A DNA stretch of 64,000 bases from Roseateles sp049532965 (GTDB taxonomy: Bacteria > Pseudomonadota > Gammaproteobacteria > Burkholderiales > Burkholderiaceae_C). Made by a program: the position numbers and the translations under genes. The notes beneath the pieces were generated by a model that saw only the letters and a program-made list of their open reading frames with translations, was not told where the DNA came from and made no database searches. The stretch spans positions 3,162,001-3,226,000 of the forward strand of contig NZ_CP186694.1 of the NCBI RefSeq assembly GCF_049532965.1, read 5' to 3'. Shown here one piece after another: positions 17,676 to 25,737 of the stretch; within the stretch, counting starts at the first letter, position 1, and each line of letters begins with the position of its first letter.

Positions 17676-19921
17676 TTGGCGGCGAGCGAGACCTTGAAGT
17701 AGTCGATGTCGCTGGCGGTGCTGATGAAGCCGGTCAGCTGGTTGCGGGTGCCGACGGCGTTGGCGGCGGAGATCGTGTTGTTGGGCTCGGTCTCGTCGGC
17801 CGCGTCGACCACGTTGTTGACGGTGAAGCTCACCGGCGTCGACGTCGTCGTGTTGCCGGCCGCGTCATAGGCCTTGGCCACCAGACTGTGCGTGCCGTTG
17901 GACAGCTGCGTCGAGTTGACCGCGATCGAATACGGCGCGGTCGTGTCGATGTCGCGCAGGGCACCGTCCAGCCAGAACTCGACCTGCGTGACGCCGACGT
18001 TGTCGCTGGCGGTCGCGGAGAACGTGATCGTGCCGGTGGTGCCATTCACCGCCGCCGTCACCGAGGGCGGCGTGATGTCGCCGCCGCTGACACCCTGGTT
18101 GACCCAGATCGGCGCGGACCACAGCACCTTGCCGTCATCCTGCGTGACCTTGGCGTAGTAGAAGTGCTTGCCGTTGGCCGGCGTGACGGTGAGCGTCGGG
18201 CTGTTGCTCAGCAGCGTGACCGTGCCGTTGCGGCCGGGGACGCCTTCCCAGATTTCGGTCGACACCACGGTGCGGCCGCTCGGGTTGTGGAAGCCGACGT
18301 TCAGCGCCAGCGCACCGGCGTTGTCGAAGCGCTCGCCCATGATCTTGCCGTTGGCGCTGAAGATGAGCTGGGACTGCTTGTCCATCGTCGCGAAGACGCG
18401 GCGCGCCTTGAGCGCGTCGACCAGCGCGGCCTTGCTCAGCGGCGTGCCGGTGGGGATCAGCACCGCGGTGCGGTTGGTGTAGGACTTGCCCCAGTTGGCG
18501 CAGTGGTTGTCCTGGTTGGTCGCGGGCGCCACGTGGAAGCCGCGCTCCAGCAGCTTCTTCCATGCGCCCTCGTAGGAGCTGCGCGAGGTCTCCGTCTCGG
18601 TGGTGTTCGACGAGAACGCCGAGGTGTTCATGACCTCGGACATCACCATCACCTCGTCGCCATCGGCGCTGTAGGCCATGTCGGTGCCGTTGATGATGAA
18701 CTGGCCGCTCGAGTCCGGATGGTTGAACTGGCCGATCAGGCCCTGTGCGCGCATCACCGAGTACAGCGTCGCGTAGTCGTTCTTGGCGATGTAGCGATCG
18801 CCGAAGAGTTCGTTCTGCGCGTTGTATTCCCACGAGAACAGCTCGTTGCTGTTGAAGATGTTCAGGTGGCCGCCATTGTTGATGACGCCCCACTCCATGC
18901 CGTACAGGGCCAGGAAGCCCGGGTTGGCGGCGCTGAAGTCGGCGGCGATCTGCACGCCGCGCTGGTAGCGCGCCTTGGCGGCCGACGCGCTGCCGCTGGT
19001 GTTGGTGCTGGAGGAGCCGTCGTAGTAATGGTTGTGGTCGGTGTTGGCGAAGACGTCCAGGCCCGCGTTCTTCGCATACGGGAAGGCGGCGTCGGGACCA
19101 TAGGCGCCGCTTTGCGCTGGCTGCGACGAGTTGCAGCTGCCGATCGCGCCGCCGCCGTCGGAGTCGTTGGTCTGGCCGTGGAAGCTGCCGTAGTAGATCG
19201 TGTAGGGCCAACTGCCGACGCCCACCGCCGCGGACTGCGCGCGCACGCGCTGGTCCGCTTCGCCCGAGGCGCCCATGGCGAGCGGACGCAGCGCGCCCAT
19301 CGCGATCTTGGCCGGCTTGCCGACGGCGAAGTTCCAGCTTTGCTCGACCTGATGCCCGTGGTTCTCGCCCGCCTGCTGCGCGGCCAGCAGTTCGGCGAAC
19401 TGCGCCTCGGCGCCGGTGGCCGTGAGCGCCGTGCCGGCCTTGGCGCTGAGCGCGGTCAGCGTGGCGGTGTAGACGCCGTCCGGCAGGCCGGCGTCGCCGC
19501 GGCCCGTCCAGTTCAGGGCGACGGTCTTCACGTCGCCGGCGTATTTCTCGATGCCGGCCCAGCGCTTGACCACCGTGCCGCTCGGCGAGCGCAGCTCGAC
19601 GCGGTAAGCCAGCAGCGTGTCGGCCGGCGCACCGACGTAGTCGAGGTGGACCGCGAAGCTGCGTGCGCCGGTGGTCTCGGCGCCGGAGAACGGCACATCG
19701 AGCGCGGCGTCGAACTCATGGTGGTCGGGGTACTTGGCGGACGGATCGGCGGTCAGCGCAGTGGCGCGGTCGTCCGGCGTCGCAGTCTGCTGCTGGGCCT
19801 GCGGCTTGTCGCCGCCGTTGAGGCCACCGCCACAGGCCGTCAACACGACGGTCAGGGCGCTCAGCGTGGTGACGCGCAGCACGGCGCGTCCGGTCAGCGG
19901 GAACAGGGTTCTGGCGTTCAT
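17654..19921 (-). CDS. CehA/McbA-type secreted metallohydrolase lipoprotein, frameshifted at C terminus
   Basis: A 755-residue exported protein with a lipoprotein signal (VLTAC, Cys30). After an N-terminal beta-rich domain, a PHP-like metallohydrolase core shows YGSFHGQTNDSDGG, FANTDHNHY, YGMEWG, GQFNHPD and TNQDNHCANW, providing the His/Asp metal ligands. An Ig-like domain (about 620-700) and a PPC domain broken after residue 750 follow. The family cleaves phosphoesters, carbamates or similar bonds; the substrate here is unknown. It lies 9 bp after the PEP-CTERM gene, so both are probably one operon. Loss of part of the PPC domain may not affect catalysis. Confidence 0.82.
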   Translation of the reverse strand: MNARTLFPLTGRAVLRVTTLSALTVVLTACGGGLNGGDKPQAQQQTATPDDRATALTADPSAKYPDHHEFDAALDVPFSGAETTGARSFAVHLDYVGAPADTLLAYRVELRSPSGTVVKRWAGIEKYAGDVKTVALNWTGRGDAGLPDGVYTATLTALSAKAGTALTATGAEAQFAELLAAQQAGENHGHQVEQSWNFAVGKPAKIAMGALRPLAMGASGEADQRVRAQSAAVGVGSWPYTIYYGSFHGQTNDSDGGGAIGSCNSSQPAQSGAYGPDAAFPYAKNAGLDVFANTDHNHYYDGSSSTNTSGSASAAKARYQRGVQIAADFSAANPGFLALYGMEWGVINNGGHLNIFNSNELFSWEYNAQNELFGDRYIAKNDYATLYSVMRAQGLIGQFNHPDSSGQFIINGTDMAYSADGDEVMVMSEVMNTSAFSSNTTETETSRSSYEGAWKKLLERGFHVAPATNQDNHCANWGKSYTNRTAVLIPTGTPLSKAALVDALKARRVFATMDKQSQLIFSANGKIMGERFDNAGALALNVGFHNPSGRTVVSTEIWEGVPGRNGTVTLLSNSPTLTVTPANGKHFYYAKVTQDDGKVLWSAPIWVNQGVSGGDITPPSVTAAVNGTTGTITFSATASDNVGVTQVEFWLDGALRDIDTTAPYSIAVNSTQLSNGTHSLVAKAYDAAGNTTTSTPVSFTVNNVVDAADETEPNNTISAANAVGTRNQLTGFISTASDIDYFKVSLAANSACAWT

Positions 19922-19930
19922 GTGAGTTCC

Positions 19931-20644
19931 TCAGGCTTGCTTGCGGCGACGGACCACGGCGGCGAGGACGCCCAGGGCGGCCAGCGACAGCGTGATCGAT
20001 GCGGGCTCGGGCACTTCGGCGACCGGGATCAGGGAGCCGGCGAACTGGACCATGTCGTAGCGGATGGTCCCGGCGGTGCCGTAATTGCTGCTGGTGCCGA
20101 CGTAGCTCGTCGTGTTCGGCGCGAACATGCTGACCAGCTGGATGGCGAAGTTGGCGTTGTCGTCGACGCCGGCGATGTCGCTGAAGTCGAAACCCAGGCC
20201 GCGGACGAAGCTGCCATCGCGAGTCATGCGGAAGGTGGTGGCTTCGATCCAGTTGTCGCCGTCGATCGTGTACTGCAGCGCGGTCCAGGCGGAGGCGGTG
20301 CCACTGTTGCGTTGGTCGAAGGTCAGGACGATGTCCTGGAAGCCGCTGGTGTCGACGGAGAACCGCACACCGGTCGTCCGGTCGCCGGTGCCCTGGGCCG
20401 CATAGCCACTGGTGTTCAGCGCCTGGCTGCCCGGCGTGGTGTCCGACGAGCCGGACTGGCTGGCAAAGGCGGTCGTCACGTTGCCCAGCGTGCTGAACGA
20501 CGCGCCGCCGTGATCGGTGTAGGTCGGCTTGGTCGAGAAGTTGCCGTTGCGATCCGGGTTGTAAGACCACAGCGCGACGGTGTCGGCCTGGGCGGCGCTT
20601 GCGAGCAGAAGACCTGCGGCGAGCAGGAGCGGTTTGAGATTCAT
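19931..20644 (-). CDS. PEP-CTERM sorting domain protein
   Basis: A 237-residue secreted protein: signal peptide MNLKPLLLAAGLLLASAAQA, a beta-rich domain of about 190 residues, then VPEPASITLSLAALG and a terminal RRRKQA. This tripartite end (PEP motif, helix, basic tail) marks cleavage by an exosortase/EpsH system and surface display, usually with exopolysaccharide. The ATG at 20644 begins a perfect signal peptide. It is followed 9 bp later by the metallohydrolase, so both may act together outside the cell. Confidence 0.9.
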   Translation of the reverse strand: MNLKPLLLAAGLLLASAAQADTVALWSYNPDRNGNFSTKPTYTDHGGASFSTLGNVTTAFASQSGSSDTTPGSQALNTSGYAAQGTGDRTTGVRFSVDTSGFQDIVLTFDQRNSGTASAWTALQYTIDGDNWIEATTFRMTRDGSFVRGLGFDFSDIAGVDDNANFAIQLVSMFAPNTTSYVGTSSNYGTAGTIRYDMVQFAGSLIPVAEVPEPASITLSLAALGVLAAVVRRRKQA

Positions 20645-20681
20645 GGCAACGACCCTCGGACTGTCAATAGCTTCAACAGGC

Positions 20682-20705
20682 ATTTGCGCAAACGTTTACG
20701 GCAAA
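20682..20705. promoter_or_regulatory. LacI-type operator-like palindrome upstream of the PEP-CTERM gene
   Basis: The sequence GCGCAAACGTTTACGG (20686-20701) is centred on a perfect AAACGTTT with a CG at its centre, the usual core of LacI/GalR-family operators, and partly symmetrical flanks extend to 20705. It lies about 40 bp before the PEP-CTERM start, where a repressor would act. No LacI gene is in the window, so the regulator is unknown. Confidence 0.45.
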
Positions 20706-20900
20706 AACTTGTGAGCAGTTGTGTGGATTTAGGCGCTTGACGTGGCGCCGGAGACAGGGAACGGGCGGAGCGTAGGGTCGCTTCGTGACAAGCTGGTTGC
20801 GGGGAAGCCCGGGGGAGGAATGTCCCGCCCCCACGTTCGAGGGGGACAAGAGCGCGTGCGTGCCCCGGTGGGGTGCGGCTGCATGGGAGGAAAGCGGGAA

Positions 20901-20919
20901 CCGGTGCATGGCGCACCGG
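20901..20919 (-). other. Hairpin downstream of hipA
   Basis: CCGGTGC and GCACCGG form a perfect 7-bp stem with a 5-base loop, 20 bp past the hipA stop. There is no T-run, so it may only protect the 3' end. The remaining bases between hipA and the PEP-CTERM gene (294 bp in all) show nothing else clear apart from the LacI-like site. Confidence 0.4.
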
Positions 20920-20938
20920 CCCGGACGGGGGCCGGCGG

Positions 20939-22270
20939 TCAGGCGCCGAGTGGCGCGGAGGACGCGAGAGGGCCAGCGTCGGCGAGGAACTGATCGGCGT
21001 GACGTCGTAGGCCCGCGGCAATGGGCACCCAGGTGCGTTCCGGGAAGTCGGAGGGAAGCCGGCCTTGCACCTCGGCCAGCGCCTCGGGAACGCGCTGGGC
21101 TAACTGGAGCATGCGCGGCCAGGTGTCGCCGCCGGCCTGCAATGCGAGACCGTGCCAGTGACGCGCCTGCAGTTCGCTGAGACGGTAATGCACGTTGCGG
21201 GACTTCAAACCCATCGCGAGCTTGGTGCGGTTGTAGGGCAGTTGGTTGGGGCCGCTGCCGATGATCGGCCAGACGGACAGGACGTCGTAAAGGGGGGTCA
21301 TGACAAAGCGCCCTCCCCGCAGCAACTGGAGCGAAAAGTTCTTCGCGTGCCCGTCTGTCGCCGCCAGTAGCCAGAACGCCAACTGAGCCAGGGCAAAGAC
21401 ACGGACGTCGTCCGGCCGTTCGCTGAGGCGCATGCGTAGCAGGCAGTCCAGCAAGGTCGGGCCGCCTTCGGCCTGGTACTTCAAATCCGCGGACACGCCT
21501 GCGGCCTGACAGAGGTCTTCCTGCGGTATCCGAAGGATCCAGGGGACGCTGGCGTGTTGCCACTGGCGATCAAAGCGCTCGACGACGAGCGCTTTCTCGT
21601 CTCCGAACACACCGATGTCCGTCTTCGCCACAGGCAAGCCCAGCGCTGACAGCAGTTGCGCGCAGAGCCACTCGTTCTCCACGGAGTCAGTCATGTCCGC
21701 ACGCATATTGCCGACGAGTCCCAGCGGCAACTTCAGGATGTGGGTCGTCGGAGTCGCGCCTCGGGGCCGGTGCCATCGACCGCCAATGCGCAGCAGGGCC
21801 GTCTTCTCTTGCGCGCCCGCGATCGACACCCGGAAGTCGTCTTCGTCTCGATGACCCAGGACAGACGGAGAGGTCACGCCGGCCAGGATCCGCGCGACGT
21901 CGCTGTCTCCCAGCGGCTCCGCCTCAATACGATCCCATCCGTCCGGGGCCTCCCCCGGGGGCAGGATTTGCAGCGCGCCGACACAGTCTCGACCCACGAC
22001 ACTCAACAAGTCGAACGCATCGTCGGACGCCGTGCGGAAGCGTTGGCGAATGCGGCTGCGGATGTGGAAACTGTCCGGAAGCAAATTCTCGAAGTAGTTC
22101 CGCACCAGCTCCGATTTGGGATGGCTACCGAAGGGGAGCGAGAGCGACAGCGGCCGTCCTTGTGGCGACGCCATCCATGCCGGGTCGTAGATGAGCGAGG
22201 ACGTCCCCGTCGCTGAGCGCGCCCAGACGCCGACGACCTGACCATTCATCCAAAGGTGCAACTCCGCCAT
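20939..22270 (-). CDS. hipA: HipA toxin-type serine/threonine kinase
   Basis: A 443-residue HipA kinase. The N-terminal domain (LHLWMNGQVVGVW, LPFGSHPKS, NLLPDS) is followed by the kinase core: P-loop-like SIAGAQEKTALL, ATP-binding lysine in HILKLP, catalytic Asp in ATDGHAKNFS and metal-binding MTPLYDVLS. HipA toxins phosphorylate an aminoacyl-tRNA synthetase and induce dormancy; the partner HipB neutralises them. The ATG at 22270 has GGAGGAGG upstream and matches the E. coli HipA N terminus; it lies 32 bp after hipB. Catalytic residues look intact. Confidence 0.93.
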   Translation of the reverse strand: MAELHLWMNGQVVGVWARSATGTSSLIYDPAWMASPQGRPLSLSLPFGSHPKSELVRNYFENLLPDSFHIRSRIRQRFRTASDDAFDLLSVVGRDCVGALQILPPGEAPDGWDRIEAEPLGDSDVARILAGVTSPSVLGHRDEDDFRVSIAGAQEKTALLRIGGRWHRPRGATPTTHILKLPLGLVGNMRADMTDSVENEWLCAQLLSALGLPVAKTDIGVFGDEKALVVERFDRQWQHASVPWILRIPQEDLCQAAGVSADLKYQAEGGPTLLDCLLRMRLSERPDDVRVFALAQLAFWLLAATDGHAKNFSLQLLRGGRFVMTPLYDVLSVWPIIGSGPNQLPYNRTKLAMGLKSRNVHYRLSELQARHWHGLALQAGGDTWPRMLQLAQRVPEALAEVQGRLPSDFPERTWVPIAAGLRRHADQFLADAGPLASSAPLGA

Positions 22271-22302
22271 CGGCGGCCCTCCTCCGCGCCCGCGTCGGGC
22301 CT

Positions 22303-22608
22303 CTACCAAGGCTCATCAACCGGCGAGCCGGCCGGCCCCAGATCAGCGTTTCCTGTGGTTGGCGATATCCCGGTGGCAACGTCCTGCGCTCGATCATCAG
22401 CCTCCAGAACCATGCGAGTTCCCAGCACGTGGAGAAGATCCAACAGTTGGTCGAAGCTCACCCCAGCAGGGTCACTCTCGATGCGCGCAATCCTGCTCTG
22501 ACTGACGCCGAGCCGCTGACCCACGGCCCGCTGGCTGAGTTTCTGGTGCTGGCGCTGAGCCCTGAGGTAACCCCCAAGCTGAGCCGGGGTCTGTAATCGA
22601 AAGTTCAT
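22303..22608 (-). CDS. hipB: HipB antitoxin, XRE-family regulator
   Basis: A 101-residue protein with a Cro/C1 helix-turn-helix (LSQRAVGQRLGVSQSRIARIE) followed by the dimer strand. It ends in a C-terminal Trp (DEPW), as E. coli HipB does, where that residue docks onto HipA. It binds and silences HipA and represses the operon. The three operators at 22625-22698 lie directly upstream. Confidence 0.9.
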   Translation of the reverse strand: MNFRLQTPAQLGGYLRAQRQHQKLSQRAVGQRLGVSQSRIARIESDPAGVSFDQLLDLLHVLGTRMVLEADDRAQDVATGISPTTGNADLGPAGSPVDEPW

Positions 22609-22624
22609 GGGCGACTACTCCGAA

Positions 22625-22698
22625 GTATGCCTTCTGAAGCATACTCTCAATTTATGCCTTATTCAGCATAACAGCCGTATATGCTTCATTCGGCATAA
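22625..22698. promoter_or_regulatory. Three HipB-type operators at exact 27-bp spacing
   Basis: Three 20-bp palindromes of the form TATGC-N8-GCATA: 22625-22644, 22652-22671 and 22679-22698. Start-to-start distance is 27 bp both times. E. coli HipB sites have the same geometry (TATCC-N8-GGATA), which supports HipB as the ligand with a shifted base preference. They begin 17 bp before the hipB ATG and cover its promoter, and lie 134 bp before the divergent flavoprotein gene. Confidence 0.88.
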
Positions 22699-22831
22699 TC
22701 ATCCTTCTTGCGGCAGGACAGTTCGAACCAGGGACGTAGGACAGCACCGGCCAGCTAACCCGTCCCCGTCCGACGGTCCGGCGCGCCGGCCCCTCGAATA
22801 CTGTCCCCACTGCCACCTGTTGGGGTCGCCG

Positions 22832-23896
22832 ATGACCGAGATCCGCAAGGGCCAGCACCCCGCGGAGTTGACCCGCGAGCAATTCCACGAGCGATTCATG
22901 CGCCGGTTCCAGGATCCCGCTTTCCGGGTCGAGGACGCCGCCATCGCCCGTCTGGAGGCCATCGCGTTCGACGCGATGAAAGAGGGCCGCAAGGCCCCGG
23001 TGACGCGTCCGGCTGGCAACGAGTTCCAGGACCCGGACTACGACACCTCCGTCGAATGGCTGGAGGCCCACCATCGCCTTCAACTCGCCCAGCAACGTTG
23101 GAGCGACCCCTCCACCCGTTCGAGGGTCCTGCTGGTCTGCGGCAGCGACCGCAACGACGGCACCTGTCCGGGGGAGATGTCCAAGACTTGGCGCCTGACC
23201 CAGCTCGCCCGCGAGCAACTCAGCCGCCGCGACGTCATCGTCGATGTGCTGGACCTGAGCCTGCTCGTGTCCGAGTACGGCCGCGAAATCCATCCCTGCA
23301 AGGGCTGCGTCTCGACCGCGATGCCGCTGTGCCACTGGCCGTGCAGCTGCTATCCCAACCACGCGCTGGGCCAGTCCAACGACTGGATGAATGAGATCTA
23401 CGAGCGCTGGGTCTCCGCCCACGGCGTGATCCTGTTCGCCCCGACCTACTGGTACCAATCGCCCAGCGCGCTGAAGCTCATGATCGACCGACTCGTCTGC
23501 GCCGACGGCGGCAACCCGGATCCGACCTCCACGCACGGCAAGAACGTCGCGGAGGCCAAGGCCCTGGAAGCGCGTGGCTGGGACTATCCCAAGCACCTCG
23601 CCGGCCGCGTCTACGGGCTGGTCGTGCACGGCGATGTCGCCGGCGTGGAATCGCAGCGCCGCAACCTCAGCGACTGGCTGGACTGGATGGGCTTGATCGA
23701 CGCCGGCAGCCTGGCGCGCATCGACCGCTACCTCGGCTACTACGAGCCCTACTTCAACAGCCACGAGGCGCTGGACCTCGACGACGCCCTGCAGGACGAG
23801 GTGCGCGCCGTGGCTGACCGCGTCGGCGACGCGGTCAAGCAGTTGCGGGAAGGAAAGCTGCCCCGTTCCAATCGCAAGGCCGTCCGCCAGAAATGA
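22832..23896 (+). CDS. Flavodoxin-fold NAD(P)H-dependent oxidoreductase with Cys cluster
   Basis: A 354-residue protein. An N-terminal region of about 100 residues precedes an FMN-reductase/flavodoxin-like domain: VLLVCGSDRNDGTCPG (FMN phosphate loop), then LFAPTYWYQSPSALKLMIDR. Between strands it has five cysteines (156, 159, 167, 171, 173) in HPCKGC and CHWPCSC, like the cluster-binding loop of iron-sulfur flavoproteins. It probably moves electrons from NAD(P)H or ferredoxin. The ATG at 22832 was preferred because the upstream extension would run through the hip operators. It is followed 62 bp later by a small gene. Confidence 0.82.
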   Translation: MTEIRKGQHPAELTREQFHERFMRRFQDPAFRVEDAAIARLEAIAFDAMKEGRKAPVTRPAGNEFQDPDYDTSVEWLEAHHRLQLAQQRWSDPSTRSRVLLVCGSDRNDGTCPGEMSKTWRLTQLAREQLSRRDVIVDVLDLSLLVSEYGREIHPCKGCVSTAMPLCHWPCSCYPNHALGQSNDWMNEIYERWVSAHGVILFAPTYWYQSPSALKLMIDRLVCADGGNPDPTSTHGKNVAEAKALEARGWDYPKHLAGRVYGLVVHGDVAGVESQRRNLSDWLDWMGLIDAGSLARIDRYLGYYEPYFNSHEALDLDDALQDEVRAVADRVGDAVKQLREGKLPRSNRKAVRQK

Positions 23897-23958
23897 CGCG
23901 GCCTCGCCATTCCGCACGACCTCCCTTCCTCGACCTCATCGACCCAAGGAGTACTCCA

Positions 23959-24237
23959 ATGGCCTCTTCCCGCCCGACCGCCGGTTCCACCCCCCGCTCG
24001 ACCGCCGCGTCCACCCATCACTGGCAGCCAGAGCTGCCGCCCGACGTGCCGCCCTTCCCCGCCTCTGACGCCGGCATCGATGCCGACGACCTCGACAGCG
24101 TCTATGGCCAGCTCGTGAAGGGCGTGGGCCACGAGTTCGTCAACGACAGGAATGTCGACGAACTGGCCCGCCGCGCCGAGGAGGACGGCCATCCGATCCT
24201 CGCCACCGAGCTGCGGGAGTGGAAAGCGCCCTGCTGA
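23959..24237 (+). CDS. Small hypothetical protein
   Basis: A 92-residue acidic protein with a low-complexity Ser/Thr/Pro N terminus and a conserved-looking C-terminal half (DDLDSVYGQLVKGVGHEFV). No domain is recognised. The start has AAGGAG seven bases upstream. Same strand as and 62 bp after the flavodoxin-like gene, so possibly co-transcribed. An in-frame ATG at 23893 has no such site. Confidence 0.6.
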   Translation: MASSRPTAGSTPRSTAASTHHWQPELPPDVPPFPASDAGIDADDLDSVYGQLVKGVGHEFVNDRNVDELARRAEEDGHPILATELREWKAPC

Positions 24238-24273
24238 CGGGCCCGTTCTCCTCGCCCCTCTTCCCGCAAGCCC

Positions 24274-24303
24274 CAAAAACGGAAGGGGCCCCTTTGGGGC
24301 CCC
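24274..24303 (-). terminator. Terminator of ubiE
   Basis: Read on the minus strand: GGGGCCCC, AAA, GGGGCCCC, then TTCCGTTTTT. This 8-bp all-G/C stem followed by a T-run lies 32 bp after the ubiE stop. Confidence 0.85.
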
Positions 24304-24334
24304 GGTCATCGCGGACGTTCAGTCGTCCGCGTGC

Positions 24335-25066
24335 TCAGCACTTGATGCCGGCGTGCAGCGCCACGACGCCGCCAGTCAGGTTGTGCACGTCCACGTGGCC
24401 GAAACCCGCCGTCTTCATCATCGCCTTCAGCTCGGCCTGGGGCGGGTGCATGCGGATCGACTCGGCCAGGTAGCGATAGCTGTCGGCATCCCCGGCGATC
24501 AGGGAGCCCAGCCGCGGCAGCACCTTGAAGGAATACCAGTCGTACGGCTTGCGCAGCGGCTCCGCCACCTGCGAGAACTCCAGCACCAGCAGCCGGCCGC
24601 CCGGGCGCAGCACGCGGTTCATCTCGGCCAGTGCCTTGTCCTTGTGGGTCATGTTGCGCAGGCCGAAGGCCACGCAGACCAGGTCGAACGAGCCGTCCTT
24701 GTACGGCAGCGCCTCGGCGTCGCACAGGTTGGTCGGGAGCACCAGACCCTCGTCGATCAGCCGTTCGCGGCCGGTGCGCAGCATGGCTTCGTTGATGTCG
24801 GTATGCACGACCATGCCGCGCTCGCCGACCTGCTTCGCGAACAGGCGCGCCATGTCGCCCGTGCCGCCGGCGATGTCCAGCACGCGGTCACCCGGCTTCA
24901 GGTTGGCCACCGCCAGCGTGTAGCGCTTCCACGCGCGATGCATGCCCATCGACATCAGGTCGTTCATGACGTCGTAGCGCGAGGCGACCGAGTCGAACAC
25001 GCCACGCACGCGGCGCGCCTTGGCGGTCTCGTCGACGGTCTCGAAGCCGAAATGGGTGGAGCTCAT
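24335..25066 (-). CDS. ubiE: Ubiquinone/menaquinone C-methyltransferase UbiE
   Basis: A 243-residue S-adenosylmethionine-dependent methyltransferase for ring methylation in ubiquinone synthesis. Family signatures: FDSVASRYDVMNDLMSMGMH near the N terminus, the SAM loop VLDIAGGTGDMA, FGLRNMTHKDKAL, and RVLRPGGRLLVLEF. The start (MSSTHFGF) matches the family; upstream codons do not. It lies 55 bp after the DUF971 gene and may be co-transcribed with it. Confidence 0.97.
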   Translation of the reverse strand: MSSTHFGFETVDETAKARRVRGVFDSVASRYDVMNDLMSMGMHRAWKRYTLAVANLKPGDRVLDIAGGTGDMARLFAKQVGERGMVVHTDINEAMLRTGRERLIDEGLVLPTNLCDAEALPYKDGSFDLVCVAFGLRNMTHKDKALAEMNRVLRPGGRLLVLEFSQVAEPLRKPYDWYSFKVLPRLGSLIAGDADSYRYLAESIRMHPPQAELKAMMKTAGFGHVDVHNLTGGVVALHAGIKC

Positions 25067-25121
25067 GGTGGGGTCCTGCTGAAGGGAATGTGCGTCGCGC
25101 GCGGACGTGGCAAGCACCGGC

Positions 25122-25556
25122 TCAGTGACCGCCGCAGCTGCCGCCGTGGGAGTGGCCGCCGCCCGGGGGCTTGGCCGGCATCGGCGCGTCGCGGTCCAGG
25201 CCCGCGGCGGCCAGCTTCTCTTCGTACTCGCGCATCAGGCGATCCTGGTCCCGGCCCAGCTCATACAGATAGGCCCATGTGAACAGGCCGCTCTCATGGC
25301 CGTCGGAAAACAGCGGCTGCAACGCGTAATGCCCGACCTGCTGGACCGCGACGATGGAGACGTCGCGCTTGCCGGTCTGCAGGGTCTCCTGACCGGGCCC
25401 GTGGCCCTGCACCTCGGCCGACGGACTGCAGACGCGCATCAGCTCGAACGGGATGCGGAAGCGCGCGCCATCGGTGAAGGCGAGCTCCAGCACCTTGGAC
25501 TGCTGGTGCACGACGATGTCGGTGGGGAGCGGGGAGGAAGGGTCGAGGCCGGCCAT
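25122..25556 (-). CDS. DUF971 (gamma-butyrobetaine hydroxylase-like N-terminal) protein
   Basis: A 144-residue protein whose first 115 residues form a DUF971 domain (LELAFTDGARFRIPFELMRV, then VGHYALQPLFSDGHESGLFTW). Such small proteins are common next to ubiE in Betaproteobacteria; a role in Fe-S cluster handling has been suggested for the family. The C terminus is a Gly/His/Cys tail (GGGHSHGGSCGGH) that could bind metal. The start at 25556 excludes an unrelated upstream extension. Confidence 0.85.
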   Translation of the reverse strand: MAGLDPSSPLPTDIVVHQQSKVLELAFTDGARFRIPFELMRVCSPSAEVQGHGPGQETLQTGKRDVSIVAVQQVGHYALQPLFSDGHESGLFTWAYLYELGRDQDRLMREYEEKLAAAGLDRDAPMPAKPPGGGHSHGGSCGGH

Positions 25557-25628
25557 GGGACCGCGCGGATGACGCGTGGAAGAAGGAGGCCCGCAGTGTA
25601 GCGGCGCGGGGCGGCCGGCGAGCCCATG

Positions 25629-25660
25629 AAAAAAATCCCGCCAGCTTTCACCGGCGGGAT
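25629..25660 (-). terminator. Terminator of the subtilase gene
   Basis: An 8-bp stem (ATCCCGCC/GGCGGGAT, 25635-25642 and 25653-25660) with a 10-base loop, followed on the minus strand by seven T residues. It lies 78 bp after the protease stop and before the DUF971 gene. Confidence 0.92.
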
Positions 25661-25737
25661 TCAACGGGAGCCCCGTTCGGGCCCAGGGCACCCGGCTTAC
25701 CAAACGAGGAGAGTGGCAAGAACCTGGTGGCGGTTCC

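Noticed and set aside
22607..22831. Extended N terminus of the flavodoxin-like protein beginning next to hipB
   Set aside because: It would translate through the three hip operators, has no ribosome site, and the ATG at 22832 matches the protein's natural start.
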